From Clytia hemisphaerica (lineage: Eukaryota > Cnidaria > Hydrozoa > Leptothecata > Clytiidae), in the NCBI GenBank assembly GCA_902728285.1, contig CACVBU010000035.1, positions 177,704 through 241,703 of the forward strand: DNA of 64,000 nt, given 5' to 3'. This document shows positions 31,800 through 42,042 of this stretch, piece by piece. The position numbers and the translations under genes are program-made. A model generated the notes under the pieces. It had not been told where the DNA came from. It saw only the letters and a program-made list of their open reading frames with translations, and did not search any database. Every line of letters starts with the position of its first letter. Position 1 is the first letter of the stretch.

Positions 31800-33429
31800 T
31801 GATCTTCACCATATATATATAGTATGAAAAAATAAAATGTTTTCTCCTGTCAGAACTACAAACAACAAAGAGTGGCCGAATTCTTTTTCCTCTTAGAGAG
31901 ACGATATATACACATATATATATAATATATACATCTTTTTACTATCTTTTATCTGTGGTGGTGTCTAATTAACACTGCTTGGCCTACCTACACAACCCTA
32001 TTTCAATCATATGGGAGGATATTTTCACAAATGGCCGAAATCCTGTGTAGGTCGAAAACTGAGGAACAGATAATGTGTTTTCTTGAAATATTTTTTGACT
32101 CATATTGAGTTACTTCTTTCCCTCTTAGCTCATGTTGAGTTACTTTCTTCCTTAAAGTCATTTTAGATCACTAGTTTTACATTGACGGATTTCTATGTCA
32201 TCATATTTTCCTTTTCTATTCCAACCTGATTGATCTTCTGTGAATGTTCATTCTAGATTTTTGTTGTATTTGTATTGTCTTTTTGTTTTGTGGGTTTTTG
32301 TCTTTATTGTTTCCATTTTAAGTAGTTGAAGGTTTTATACTTCTAGACTATATATATACTGTAGCTTTATGGTGATAAAAGAGATGTTAATAATAATAAT
32401 AAACTAGTCTTGATAAGTTTCTTATGCTGATTCCTTTTCAGAAAATTGATACTACATTTGAAGTGAATGATATCATAAAGAGGTAGCACATTTTGAGAGA
32501 TTGTATAGGTTCTAATGGACCATCCTTCAAACTACGCGCTATTTTCTTTTAAATTTTGACGGGAAATGTATATTTATATGATATGATCTCTATGTACACA
32601 AGTTAACCCCTTGGGGTTTTCGGCCTATGTACAGGTTAAAAATTTAACTATATCAATAATATTGTTGATGATAAAATGACAAATAAATTGAGTAAATAAT
32701 GTAAGGGGGAATGAATGAAATAAAAAAAAATAAAAAAAAAATATATATATATAAACTATAAACTATAACTAAGAAAATCGTAGGTTAAAATATGATAAAC
32801 TGTGTGTAAACTAAGTAGCAGTTCCTTTATTTAGAAAGTGTATTTGCACCAAGAAAAGAAAAATTGGGATCAATATTTTTATGATTTCAAAGTGCTGGAA
32901 ACAGAGAAGACTTAATGAAGAAACAGGTATTATATTTTTTGAATTGTTGATAAATTTGTCTTTGTAAAAGTTTTATAGAGAGCTAAGTAATTGGGATAAA
33001 AAATTGAGTCTTTCAATTTATTCAGATAAACTACCGGCCTAAAGCCTAATGTAATACCTTTGCTGTTGTCATTCAGCCATTGTCTCTTTTATAAGAAGCA
33101 ATAAATTTTTTTAAAGGTTTGGCTGTCCTTTTTTGCACTTTGAGCCTGAAATTGTTTTTGAATTGCTCAAAACCCAGCGTATTTAAGTTTTGAGCCTCGT
33201 ATTGTTCTTATAAAATTCTTATAAAAAAGAAAGAGTTGAGTTGGAAAACATTATCAATAAAAGTTTGACTTATTAAAATAATTAGTTTGTGTCAACATTT
33301 CTTCGCTTTGGGAAAACGGAACGGTTGTTTCGCAACCCCTTTTATGTTGATTTTCACCTTCCCGTTAAGGCAATAGTTGCCTTTTCCATGTAGTGGTACC
33401 GACTGAATGACAGAGATGAGTTTCATAAT
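31800..33429. other. No gene recognised; AT microsatellites
   Basis: AT-rich, with (TA)n-like tracts at about 31,905-31,935 and 32,730-32,750. Short repeats include CTCATRTTGAGTTACTT near 32,100-32,150 and GGCCTATGTACAGG near 32,620. No convincing exon or RNA. Confidence 0.4.
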
Positions 33430-33889
33430 CAGTTCGGCAAATTGCATAGATCCGCAACGTTTTTCGCAGCGTTTCCCTAGGGTTGCGCTGCTATTTTACG
33501 CAACGCTTCCAATTGGAGCTTGTGATTCTAAAAATTATGAGCGCCTACCAATTTTCTTCTAAACACGCAAAATCAGGCAAAAACTTGCTTTCTTGAACAA
33601 AGTAGCGCTTTTTTTAACGAATTAGCCTTACTGTCAAGAATGATTGTGAATAATTGCTAGGTAGGAAATTAAAATGCTAGGGTCAAAAGTTTCCTTTTGA
33701 GTTGTTCTTCAAAATGCACATTATTTTGGGACCCCGGTCCAAGCCCTCCGATGCCGGTTTTGGTCCATAGGCTAGGGCTGCGAAATTATGCAGCGATAAA
33801 GCTGCAGAGTTTCGCAACGTTGCAGAATATCACAACGCTAAAGATGCAGAATTCCGCAGCGTTGCGGATCTGTGCAATTTGCCGAACTG
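33430..33889. mobile_element. MITE with 30-bp terminal inverted repeats
   Basis: Left end CAGTTCGGCAAATTGCATAG + ATCCGCAACG; right end is its near-perfect reverse complement, ending GCCGAACTG at 33,889. Both ends abut TAAT (33,426-33,429 and 33,890-33,893), a candidate target duplication. The interior has further AACGTTGCAG/GCAGCGTT motifs. Non-coding. Confidence 0.75.
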
Positions 33890-33909
33890 TAATTGCTACA
33901 AACAGATTT

Positions 33910-34240
33910 ACCCTAAAGAATTTGATCTCAAAGATGAGCACCATGGAAACCATGCATCGTCAATATCTAGGTTTAGATATCATCGTTGAAAACAATATTT
34001 TCAGATATAAACTTTTTGATAAGAGATGCCTCTCCCTTCTTCATTGTAAGAATGCCACATGCCAACTAGTGGTAACATCCCATCGTGCTTTTTTTATGGA
34101 TCTATCTATTCAGAAATTTTAAGAATTGCACGTAGCAACTCATGTTTGAAGATCTGACTCCTAGAATCACTGAGCTTTTTATTCAAATGCGGAACCAGGG
34201 AGCTTCAAATGCTTTCTTGCGAAGAAGCAACCCTTAAGAA
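33910..34240 (+). pseudogene. Reverse transcriptase C-terminal remnant (Penelope/DIRS-like)
   Basis: Reads EFDLKDEHHGNHAS, then after a frame break LDIIVENNIFRYKLFDKRC and, past stops, elements such as ASNAFLRRS-like ends. The HHGNHAS-LDI-VENN-F-YKLFDKR order matches the scrap at 31,688-31,796. Multiple stops and frame changes make it dead. Confidence 0.55.
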
Positions 34241-34254
34241 AAATTTCATAGTCT

Positions 34255-34600
34255 GCATTGGTAGTCTGCATAATCTGCAAAACTCATTGCTGCAATGTGT
34301 CATTTGCAGATTACTTTTGCAGACTAACAATGTGCCGATCTAGAATTGCAGACTATCAATTTGCAGACTATGCAAATTGCAGACTGATTTGCAGATTAAA
34401 ATTTGCAGATCACTTTTGTGATCTGCATAGTCTGCAAATGACACATTGCAGTCTGAAACAATCTGCATTTCCATAAATACTGCAGATTATAGTCTGCAAT
34501 TTCCAAATTTTAGGTTTTTTTGAAAACGTTGAATATTTTTGCAGATTAAACAATTTAACTAAAATTGCAGATTAGTCAAAATGCAGTCTATATTAAGGGG
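34255..34600. repeat. TTTGCAGACTAT-rich hairpin repeat
   Basis: Dense variants of ATTTGCAGATT and GCAGACTAT. The 21-bp arm CTGCAATGTGTCATTTGCAG+A (34,290-34,310) has a perfect inverted partner at 34,431-34,451, and GCAGATCAC-TTTT-GTGATCTGC forms a nested hairpin at about 34,406-34,426. A foldback element is likely. Confidence 0.7.
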
Positions 34601-34747
34601 AGAAATTTTAGCGGGAAGAATTTGGCGAATTTGTCCGAAATCCTCCAAATTAAATTCTCGCCAAAACTAGCTTTCAAATTAAATTAACTACGAAAAAACG
34701 TTTTCAGCCATCCGACAAATTAAATTCCCGCCAAAATTTCTTCCCTT
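34594..34747. mobile_element. Short inverted-repeat element, AATTTGGCG family
   Basis: Left arm TAAGGGGAGAAATTTTAGCG and right arm CGCCAAAATTTCTTCCCTTA pair. The interior carries AATTTGGCGAATTTG as in the element at 1,362-1,568, so they belong to one family. Confidence 0.65.
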
Positions 34748-35093
34748 AGGGTATATTTTTGGCCTTTTTTAGACGATTTGATCAAGAGGCCCAGGGCAGA
34801 AGGGGCCTGGATAAAAAAATTAAAAAATCTGAACATGTGATCTTGTGGATGATGTAGCTACCCTTTCACCTTTCCCTGCCTTATAAAAATTATAAGTATA
34901 CAGAGGAAGATCTGGAAACTGTTCAATAAATCATAGTCATCAGCTTTTTTGATTCGTCTTACACGTTATTGTTATTATCTATTTCCAGCTGCTAAACATG
35001 GGAATTAAAATTTACAGAAGAGAAGGTCAAATATACAGATAAAAAATGCTAGCAGGATTACATAAACACATTGTAAATAAAAAAACAACTGAT

Positions 35094-35858
35094 TTATACT
35101 ATTCCCCTTTGTCCTCCACTCCACTCTTCTTCTTCGCTTTGAGTCCTGGTGTGAGAAGAAATTAAAAAAGTTAGAGTGTGGGCGTTCGCCAATCCGCCAT
35201 CAGTGCGAATGGGGGCGGGCGTATTCGATGGGCGTTAAGATTATTTTCGATTCTTGGTCGTTTGAATTAGGATCCACCACCTTTCAGTTAATTAATCAAA
35301 ATTTATGGAAAAATAAAATGAGTAGTTCATTGTTTTTTCATCCAGAAATTAAATCACAACACATTCATCTAAAATTTAAACGCCCACTTTTAAACGCCCG
35401 ATAGGATAGAATAATCGAATGTTCTCGGCTGCCGTCATGAAATAAAATTCTGAACACGTGAAAGCAAGGATCCGGCTCGTACTTTGCGACAAAAAATTTC
35501 AGCAAGATACGATTGATCCATTGAAAATCATGAGGAATCAGAACAATCCTGAGATAAATAGTATAATAACTTACTCAATTTCCTTCTGATTGAATCGCAC
35601 TTGGTGTTGATCGTCTTCGTTATCTCGTTTCTTTGGACCACAATCATCCCATGATTGTCCTTGAACTTGTTTTGGATGTGCGCTGGAAACAGAATGGAGA
35701 CTTAGTTAGCCTGCTTTTTTGACTGAATCATAAGTCACCAAGTCAATTCAAGGTAAGTGCAACTTTTACCTATTATTTCCTCGACAGTTAAGTTGGGTAA
35801 AGCTGGCCGACATTCCTGGTCTTGACTCTTCTGATTGGGCATCCCCTGTGCTGAACAA
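35094..35858 (-). CDS. Three-exon 3' end of unidentified acidic-tail protein
   Basis: Exons on the minus strand: 35,858-35,770 (AG before, GTAAAA donor), 35,682-35,575 (AG before, GTAAGT donor), 35,145-35,094 (acceptor CACACCAG, stop TAA). Phases agree at both junctions (2 then 2), giving an open 82-residue tail with GDAQSEESRPGMS, QGQSWDDCGPKKRDNEDDQH and QSEEEEWSGGQRGIV at the C-terminus. The sequence is hydrophilic, likely disordered. The first exon starts in phase 0, so upstream exons are needed. No domain recognised. Phase would also permit splicing from the last placed phosphatase exon at 44,549, which I consider unlikely but testable. Confidence 0.5.
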
Positions 35859-35914
35859 CTGAAATTGTTGAGAACAAAAATTGTCATAAATAATGGATGG
35901 TTCAAGTTATAGTC

Positions 35915-36181
35915 GGTTACCCCCTTTGGACGACATGGATTTTCCGTAACAATTTACTTTTGAAAAACTTAAGCATTTCCGTAACATTAAAGATTTTTTA
36001 TGGGAAAATCCTTGATTTTCAGATACTTGGCAAGAAAATAAGGCAAATATTATGGACTTTTGATACATATGACTAAATAATTAGGAAAAGTCCTGGATTT
36101 TCCGAAACCTTTTTCAAATTCATTAGGATTTCCAAGTGAAAAAAAAATCCAAAAAACCCAGTCGTCCATAGCGGGTAATGG
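35915..36181. mobile_element. MITE-like inverted-repeat element
   Basis: Left CGGTTACCCCCTTTGGACGA and right GTCGTCCATAGCGGGTAATG are imperfect inverted repeats. The interior repeats ATTTTCCGTAAC and GATTTTCCGAAAC in both orientations. Non-coding. Confidence 0.5.
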
Positions 36182-36183
36182 TT

Positions 36184-37446
36184 TTTTTCTGGAACTGCCC
36201 CTACTATATACTCTTCATTAGTATAAAAAACCTTATTGCCAGACGATCTCAATCGAACGGACTCGATGATCGAAAGCAATCGACCAATTGAAATTTTGAC
36301 GTTCGATTGAGATTTGAGATATTTATTATATATTGAGATACTTTTTAATCTCTAAAAATGAGTCTTTACACAGTCTTTACTTTGAATTTCTTTTGTTATC
36401 AAGTAAAGTTTTTGAAAATCAAAGTCAAATTTCCCGGTTTAGGAAAATATTTGGGTAAAAAACTTTGGAGGTGTTTCTTAAGACCATAACAAGTATCTCT
36501 TTATAGCCAAATATAAAAAATCATCTGATAATTAATTCCTTTAAGGTTAAATTGGGCTCTTCCAGAAAAAATTTGATATGGGTAAATTTTGACAGGAATT
36601 TTCAAATAAAAAAAGTATACTTTGCCATCTGATCTTCAGTGAACATGATGGTCATGATGCTGTTTACAAGTTTTTTCCAACACGTAAATGATTTGGACTT
36701 TAACATCAAGAATTTGAATTGATTTTCTGTGACAATCAATGTTTTGGTGTAAGCCAGGGCCCTTGGCTAAANACTTGCTTGTTGAGTACATTAAAGAGAT
36801 ATATATTTGTTGATCGTACTACGGGAACTTCAAGAAAGCAAAAAGAGCGATACTCAAAGAACAAGAGAAGAACTTTAAAGGTGGTGATTTAAGCTCCGGA
36901 TTATTAAACTTAACATGCAGTGAATAGTGGCAAAAGAAATATTAGACACGGGTTAAAAAAAATAATCATGAAACTGAAAGCTAATTTTTACAGGGAAAAA
37001 GTTGACTAAAACCACGAAAAAAACATGATTTTTTAGTATTTTGCTCCCTCCGGGTGTCTATTTTTTAGTAGGGGGAATTTTGTTCGATTTTTTGGAATCG
37101 CTCGATTGTTTTGTTAGAAGCACTTGTTATACATTTTTGGAAAGCTAAGGGGTAGGGGAATCGAAATTACGATGTTTCCAATTTTTTTTCGGACACTTTG
37201 GTGTGATTTTCGGACAAATATGACGGTCTCAGGCAAAAATCATAGGGTCAAAAATTAATGAAAATTTTAGCTTCAGAAAACGGAGACCTGTTGTATATTT
37301 TTGGAAAGCTCTCAAAAAATTAAGATTAGAGATATATTGCAAGTATAGGTGATTTCTGTACCTAACTCGAGATATTAACCCTTGAAAACCCTGTTTTTCA
37401 GACGCAATAAAGGACGTCTGCATCCCTTTTTTCAATGCTAAAAGCC
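36184..37446. other. No gene recognised; one unresolved base
   Basis: AT-rich. A single N is present at about 36,772. Short open frames (e.g. 36,073-36,279, 37,229-37,471 minus) lack motifs. No arrays seen. Confidence 0.4.
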
Positions 37447-37881
37447 TACACTCATTTTGTTTTATAAGCATACGGTAAATTTCGGCTGAAGCTCACTATG
37501 CTTTAAGTAAAGCTCAATTTTGAGCCTCGACTATGCTTAACGCTATGCTTGGTGAAGGGTAAAGATTTGTTAATATTTTAGAGGATATTTTATTTTTTAC
37601 GTTCACAAAAACGAATAGCTTATTGTAAGTTTAGAAAGCGTACATTCTTAAGAGACCAAGTTGTGTTATTTATAAGAGATTAAACAAAATAAAATCACCA
37701 ATTTTGTTTGTAATTCTCTTCTTCATTCTTCTTTCTGCTATTTTCTGAAGTTTTGGAAATTATGATTCTAAAAATTTCTTTGGCTGAGCCTCAAGGTATG
37801 CTTAGCATATGCTTAATTTTTCTGGAAATTTGAGCTTCAGTATGCTTATAAACGTTATGCTTATAAAACAAAATGAGTGTA
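37447..37881. mobile_element. MITE, TTATAAGCAT family, copy 1
   Basis: Ends TACACTCATTTTGTTTTATA+AGCAT and its exact reverse complement over about 25 bp. The interior has repeated TATGCTTA motifs (for example TATGCTTAGCATATGCTTAA near 37,797). A relative at 58,870-59,147 shares the inner TIR and the GAGCCT...TATGCTTAGCATATGCTTAA block but differs in its outermost bases. Confidence 0.75.
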
Positions 37882-38210
37882 TTTTAAAAAGGTTCAAACT
37901 CAAAGATTTTTTTTTTAAGTCGAGATGGTTTTGTGGAGACAAATCTATTGAGATTTAGAATCAAAAAAGAAAACTTCGAAAATCTAAAAATTAGATGCGC
38001 GGAGAGGAGGATATAGAGCGCGTTTACACAGGTAGGTTTTCTTAATTAAATCCATCAAAGTCAAACAAAGAGATTTATGATAGATAAACAAACTGGTTTA
38101 TTACTACAGTTCTTTGTAGGTTCACGAGATCTATCATAACATGTTGGTTGATTTTTATTGGTATTTATTTCCAAAGAAGTCTGTAAATGTAAATGGTTGA
38201 TATTGATATC

Positions 38211-38638
38211 TAGGCTGCCCACATCCCCTCTGATAAGTTTTGATATAGGGGATGCGAATCAGGCTCACAAAACCGTTCCGAACTTAGCAAAAAATCTGCT
38301 AACCAAAAAAAGAGTTGAATGATAGAGAACTTTGATTGACAGTTTGTCGTCTTTTGTTATCTTGAGAGTTTTTTTGCTAATTCAATTAATTTCGATAAAC
38401 AAAAAGAAATAGAGGAGAAAGAGAGATTTCTAGCCATATGTTCTTTTTATTTGAATCTTTATTTGATTTCTATTTACGTCATCAAATAACTCAAACTATA
38501 CACATCAAGTTTTTTGAAAAATACAAGTCGCCAAAATTCTGCAAAGTACATAGCTATTCGGTAATTTTCTCGGAAGCGATATCAGAGCCTGATTCGCATC
38601 CCCTATATCAAAACTAATTAGGGGATGCATGCAGCCTA
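38211..38638. mobile_element. MITE with 9-bp target duplication
   Basis: Inverted termini TAGGCTGCCCACATCCCCTC and its partner ending GGGGATGCATGCAGCCTA, with a second inner paired block (TTTTGATATAGGGGATGCGA, then ATCAGGCTC). Flanked by a perfect 9-bp direct repeat ATTGATATC (38,202-38,210 and 38,639-38,647). Nine-base duplications are typical of Mutator-like elements. Non-coding. Confidence 0.82.
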
Positions 38639-38890
38639 ATTGATATCCTACATCACTCGAAATCCGTAAACATATTTATGGTAATGGTTTTACGGGGGTT
38701 TTACTCAACAGCTGAATTCGTCTTACCATAAACATAATAGAATTTAGATGGACTCTTTTTTCACTGTCATTAAAATTGCATTGATTTGAAGTTCTTTTCA
38801 AATCTGCTTTTCTTTGTTATCAAATCATTGTCAGCAAGACAATTTCACTGGAATTTTTTTATATTTTTTTGAAAATTCATGACAACGATA

Positions 38891-39258
38891 CAGTATGTGG
38901 CCCCCAAAACGTCGATTTCTTTCAAATCTAGAGGAAAAGAGGTTTTACAAAAATTTTTGCTGCATGAAAAACTTTAACATCTCTACTTTATTTCCCGGAA
39001 CTTTTTCAAAATTTTCAATTTCGACAATACTTTTCAATCGCTTACTAATGACTCCCAAAACGGAGGTTTGCGATTTTAGCGATTTCTCGAGATATCTTTA
39101 AGATATGAATACAAAATTTTGACCATAGTTTGGAAATGTGATTTAGAGGGTTTTGAGTATAAATTTGTTTGATAAAATGTTTACAGTATACCCCTGGTTG
39201 TCAAAACGGAGGTTTGGGGCCCCCAAAACGTAGGTGTAGTTTTGGGGGCCATATACTG
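38891..39258 (+). mobile_element. Tc1/mariner-type MITE, deleted copy (368 bp)
   Basis: Ends CAGTATGTGGCCCCCAAAAC and CCATATACTG, flanked by TA on both sides. It is a shortened version of the elements at 8,758-20,011 and 48,983-50,151: it keeps the left third and jumps from GGGGCCCCCAAAACGTAGG directly to the right terminus. Confidence 0.88.
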
Positions 39259-39318
39259 TAGGCAAAAGCTGGGAAGGGCAGTTTTAGAGATATCAATCTC
39301 ATCAATTATTCTATTGTC

Positions 39319-39637
39319 CTTACTCTTAGGTGCCAAATAAACGGGCCCCCACGCTTGTTAATTTTTCGAAAATTTTCCAACCCCCCGGATCTTATTAGGA
39401 CCCCCCGTTTATTAATTTTTAAGAATATTTTCAGTTGACAAAAAGAAGTCCCCTTATTTGGCTCCAAAATGCCCGATTTTAGCCTATATTTACCTCATTT
39501 TTGGGTTTTCAGAAGTACAATTACCAACCCCCCGGCAATTAGGTAGGTCCCCCCCCCCCAATTATTAAAATTTCGAAAATTTTCCAACCACCCCGTTTAT
39601 TCGAACCCCCCCCCATTTATTTGGCTCCTAAGAGTAC
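39319..39637. mobile_element. G/C-tract MITE (TACTCTTAGG termini), copy 1
   Basis: Terminal inverted repeat TTACTCTTAGGTGCCAAATA followed by AACGGG+C-tract, and GGCTCCTAAGAGTA(C) at the other end; candidate 6-bp target duplication ATTGTC on both sides (39,313-39,318 and 39,638-39,643). The strand carries several C5-C9 tracts. A second copy in the opposite orientation is at 63,554-63,821. Confidence 0.82.
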
Positions 39638-39639
39638 AT

Positions 39640-40135
39640 TGTCAAAATTACTTATTTTGACAAAATAATGATCTGATGATCAAATATAAAGCCACCAAAT
39701 TTGCCACTAATCAATTTGATGCCGAAAATACAAAAGGATAGAAATTGACACCCCATTCAAGCTCCAAGAGCGTTGAAATGGCTGTTCTACACGTTTTGCA
39801 CGCGGCTTTATAATTACATTACTGTAGGTGAGACATCGATAAATAATGATTAAAGGAGAAAGACTCTAAGGTGGAGAAAGAGGAAAAACTCGATAACCCA
39901 AACTTATCTGGTCGCGTCGCTGGTCGTGGTCGCCATTTCTGGTCGATGTTTAGAAACTCCCAATTTCATTCACGAAACCTCGCGTAATGAACTTACTCGA
40001 GTATGGAGATTTTCTACAGATCTGGTAAATCCGAACGGAATTGAACAACAAACAAAAAATATTGTTAGAATTCATTCAAGGAAATGAAAGAAATATGTTT
40101 TTCAGAATAAACCATTAAAGTACAAGGATATTCTC
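39640..40135. other. No confident gene; candidate phosphatase 3' exon
   Basis: Minus strand TTTACCAG| at about 40,019 opens a phase-0 stretch of 23 codons to a TAA near 39,950 (ICRKSPYSSKFITRGF...). It is phase-compatible with the phosphatase exon ending at 44,549, but its residues do not resemble the usual short hydrophobic C-terminus, so it is only a candidate. The rest is unremarkable. Confidence 0.25.
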
Positions 40136-41770
40136 CTAAATAGTTACATCATGTGTTGTCTTGCTGGCAATGATCTCGCAAATATATCCTCGTTTGTTTG
40201 TTGGAAATGAACAGCGGAGGTCGTTCAAACAGGGTCCTGCACTATGGTTGGCAACGAGTTCCACACAATCCTCGTTTCCTTTGTTGTTAGGTTCTTTGGG
40301 GCACCATTTTTTGTAACCAGATTTTCCACCAAAAGCGGAACTACCGGCTACCCATACAAAGGTCTTTTCTGTTTTAATGTCGTTCAAACCAACCCATGCA
40401 GACTTGATATTCATCTTTCTAAAGTAAAAAAAGTGTCATTGTAAGACCATAGTATAAGAAAGCCGCGGCTTTCTTATACTATGGTAAGACAGCTACCATA
40501 AAAGTCTTTTATATAATGTCAAAAAAAAATTGTCTTTGAGAAAGTGAAGCAACCGAACTTTAAATGAATTCAGAAAATATGCCAGCTTTATACGAAACCT
40601 CTTACAAAAATTATTTCCAACAGCATAACAAAACGAATTGGTAAGGCCGTAAATCAAAGGGGCTTTTAAAAAGTAACTCGGAATTTTCATTTCGTGAGAA
40701 GACAAAAGTTCAAACTTACTTCAATTGAGCAGCCAAATAAGCATGATCATTTGGGTTTGTGATGGTAGCAAGGTTCCCGCCACAAGCTTTACATTTCTTT
40801 TGTGCATTGATCCATAATTCTGGTGTCTTGATGATGTGATATGAAGATGCGTACACTCTCGTGATTGTCCTTAATCTCAAAAGGTCTGCATCAAATGGAG
40901 AAGAAACAGTAGATAATTTAAGTGTCTACACGTACAGATTTGGTCAATCCATTGTATATGCATATATGGGTTAAGGGGAATGCGCCGCTGGTCAGGGTAC
41001 CTTTTCTAACCTCTACAAATCCCAAAAAACCCGCGTGAAAACACCAAAATAGAAAAATTTTGAGAAAATCTTTCAAGGTAACTTTTTTCGCAAATTTCGG
41101 CAACATTTTTGAAAAAACGAGTCCCACGTAGTGTTCATTTTTCGAACCTCGTCCCCTGTATAGATATTAAATGGTACAGCCATACTCGTGTTTCTAGCAT
41201 CATTTGTCAGGAAAAAGAAGGGATATGGTGAAAGAGTTAATGAAAGGTACTTTAGGCGTACAAACTTTCGCGAGCAGAAACTTTCGCGATTTTCGCGAGT
41301 TTTGGCCCTTTTCGCGAAAGTAGATGTCTTTAAGAATTCTAGGAAGGGCTATTCGCGAAAGTTTATGCTCGCGAAAAATTCTTGAAAAAATATAAAATCT
41401 GTAAAACTTCAAACTTTGAATAAAATGTAACTTTTATGGCACTTTTTAGCCTGCTAAAAGACTAATAAGTCAAAGGACAAATGTTTCAAGCCAATACCAG
41501 AAGTATTCGTCCCTCTAAGCCATTTTTTCATGTGAAAATACCAGAAAATACTCAATTTTACGTCTTGATTCGCGAAAGTTAATGCTCGCGAAAAATATTT
41601 TTCCGTTAAATTCGCGAAAGTAAATGTCGTGAATTTCGCGATTTTTCGTCCTCGCGAAAGTTTCTGCTCGCGAAAGTTTGTACACCTAAAGTAGTTTAGG
41701 AACAAAATAATTTACTGGTCGCGCTTGCACAAGCCAAAACAGCTAACAAAAACGCCAAGGATGTCTTCAT
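40136..41770 (-). CDS. Secreted C-type lectin, copy A
   Basis: Three coding exons: 41,770-41,716 (ATG, GTAAAT donor), 40,885-40,720, and 40,418-40,136 (stop); phases 1 and 2 agree. The 167-residue product starts with a signal peptide (MKTSLAFLLAVLACASAT) followed by a single C-type lectin domain: ELWINAQKKCKACGGNLATI, then SAWVGLND (WIGL block), KEPNNKGNEDCVEL and CLNDLRCSF...GYICE. The EPN motif is associated with mannose-type calcium sites; the usual WND is LND here, with the asparagine and aspartate kept. Expected to be secreted and to bind sugars, plausibly in defence or adhesion. A 5'-UTR exon (about 41,925-41,885) and intron precede the ATG. Intron 1 holds a 442-bp MITE; a 40-bp palindrome sits 28 bases upstream of exon 3. 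It is a recent duplicate of the gene at 48,183-50,405. Confidence 0.88.
40446..40485. repeat. Perfect 40-bp palindrome in lectin-A intron 2
   Basis: ACCATAGTATAAGAAAGCCG followed by its exact reverse complement with no spacer. Flanked by direct GTAAGA at 40,441-40,446 and 40,484-40,489 (overlapping the palindrome ends). The corresponding place in lectin copy B (about 48,490) lacks it. Confidence 0.95.
40975..41155. repeat. Interspersed repeat, CTGGTCAGGGTACC type
   Basis: Contains CGCTGGTCAGGGTACCTTTT, AAAACACCAAAATAGAAAAA and ATTTTTCGAACCTCGTCCCC. The same ordered blocks occur at about 57,940-58,150. It replaces or interrupts sequence present in lectin copy B intron 1, so it arrived after the duplication or was lost from B. 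Confidence 0.6.
41250..41691. mobile_element. MITE (TTCGCGAAAGTT family) in lectin-A intron 1
   Basis: Termini CTTTAGGCGTACAAACTTTC and its partner GAAAGTTTGTACACCTAAAG, flanked by TA on each side. Lectin copy B has the uninterrupted site (GAAAGGTAGTTTAGG near 50,325), showing insertion at one TA and its duplication. TTCGCGAAAGT and GCTCGCGAA motifs recur inside. A lone end of the same family is at about 54,160-54,197. Confidence 0.88.
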
Positions 41771-41950
41771 TTTTCACGATCTTTTGCCTGAAAAAGAAAA
41801 TCAAAATAACTCTCGGGTAAGACTAACATAATGGTCGATGTAACATTGAAATTGAAGTAAAGAAGTATAAAAAACACTGCTTACCTTTTAAATTTAGATG
41901 ACAGAAACAAAAGCAATGAAGGAATGATTTGTCGATCCTTTGCACCACAC

Positions 41951-41958
41951 TTTATATA
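41951..41958 (-). promoter_or_regulatory. TATA box of lectin copy A
   Basis: TATATAAA on the minus strand, about 26 bases upstream of the presumed transcription start near 41,925. A 5'-UTR exon then runs to a GTAAGC donor at 41,884, and the ATG-bearing exon begins after TTTTTCAG at 41,787. Position and sequence are conserved in copy B. Confidence 0.7.
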
Positions 41959-42042
41959 GATCACCCATCTTTGGAAAAACACCGTGCCAGAGACTTGGTC
42001 TTGTTCAAAACAATCCTTATATGGTCATCCCTAACTCTCCTA

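Noticed and set aside
39950-40019. Last exon of the phosphatase
   Set aside because: Acceptor and phase fit, but the residues are unlike the expected C-terminus; kept only as a candidate.
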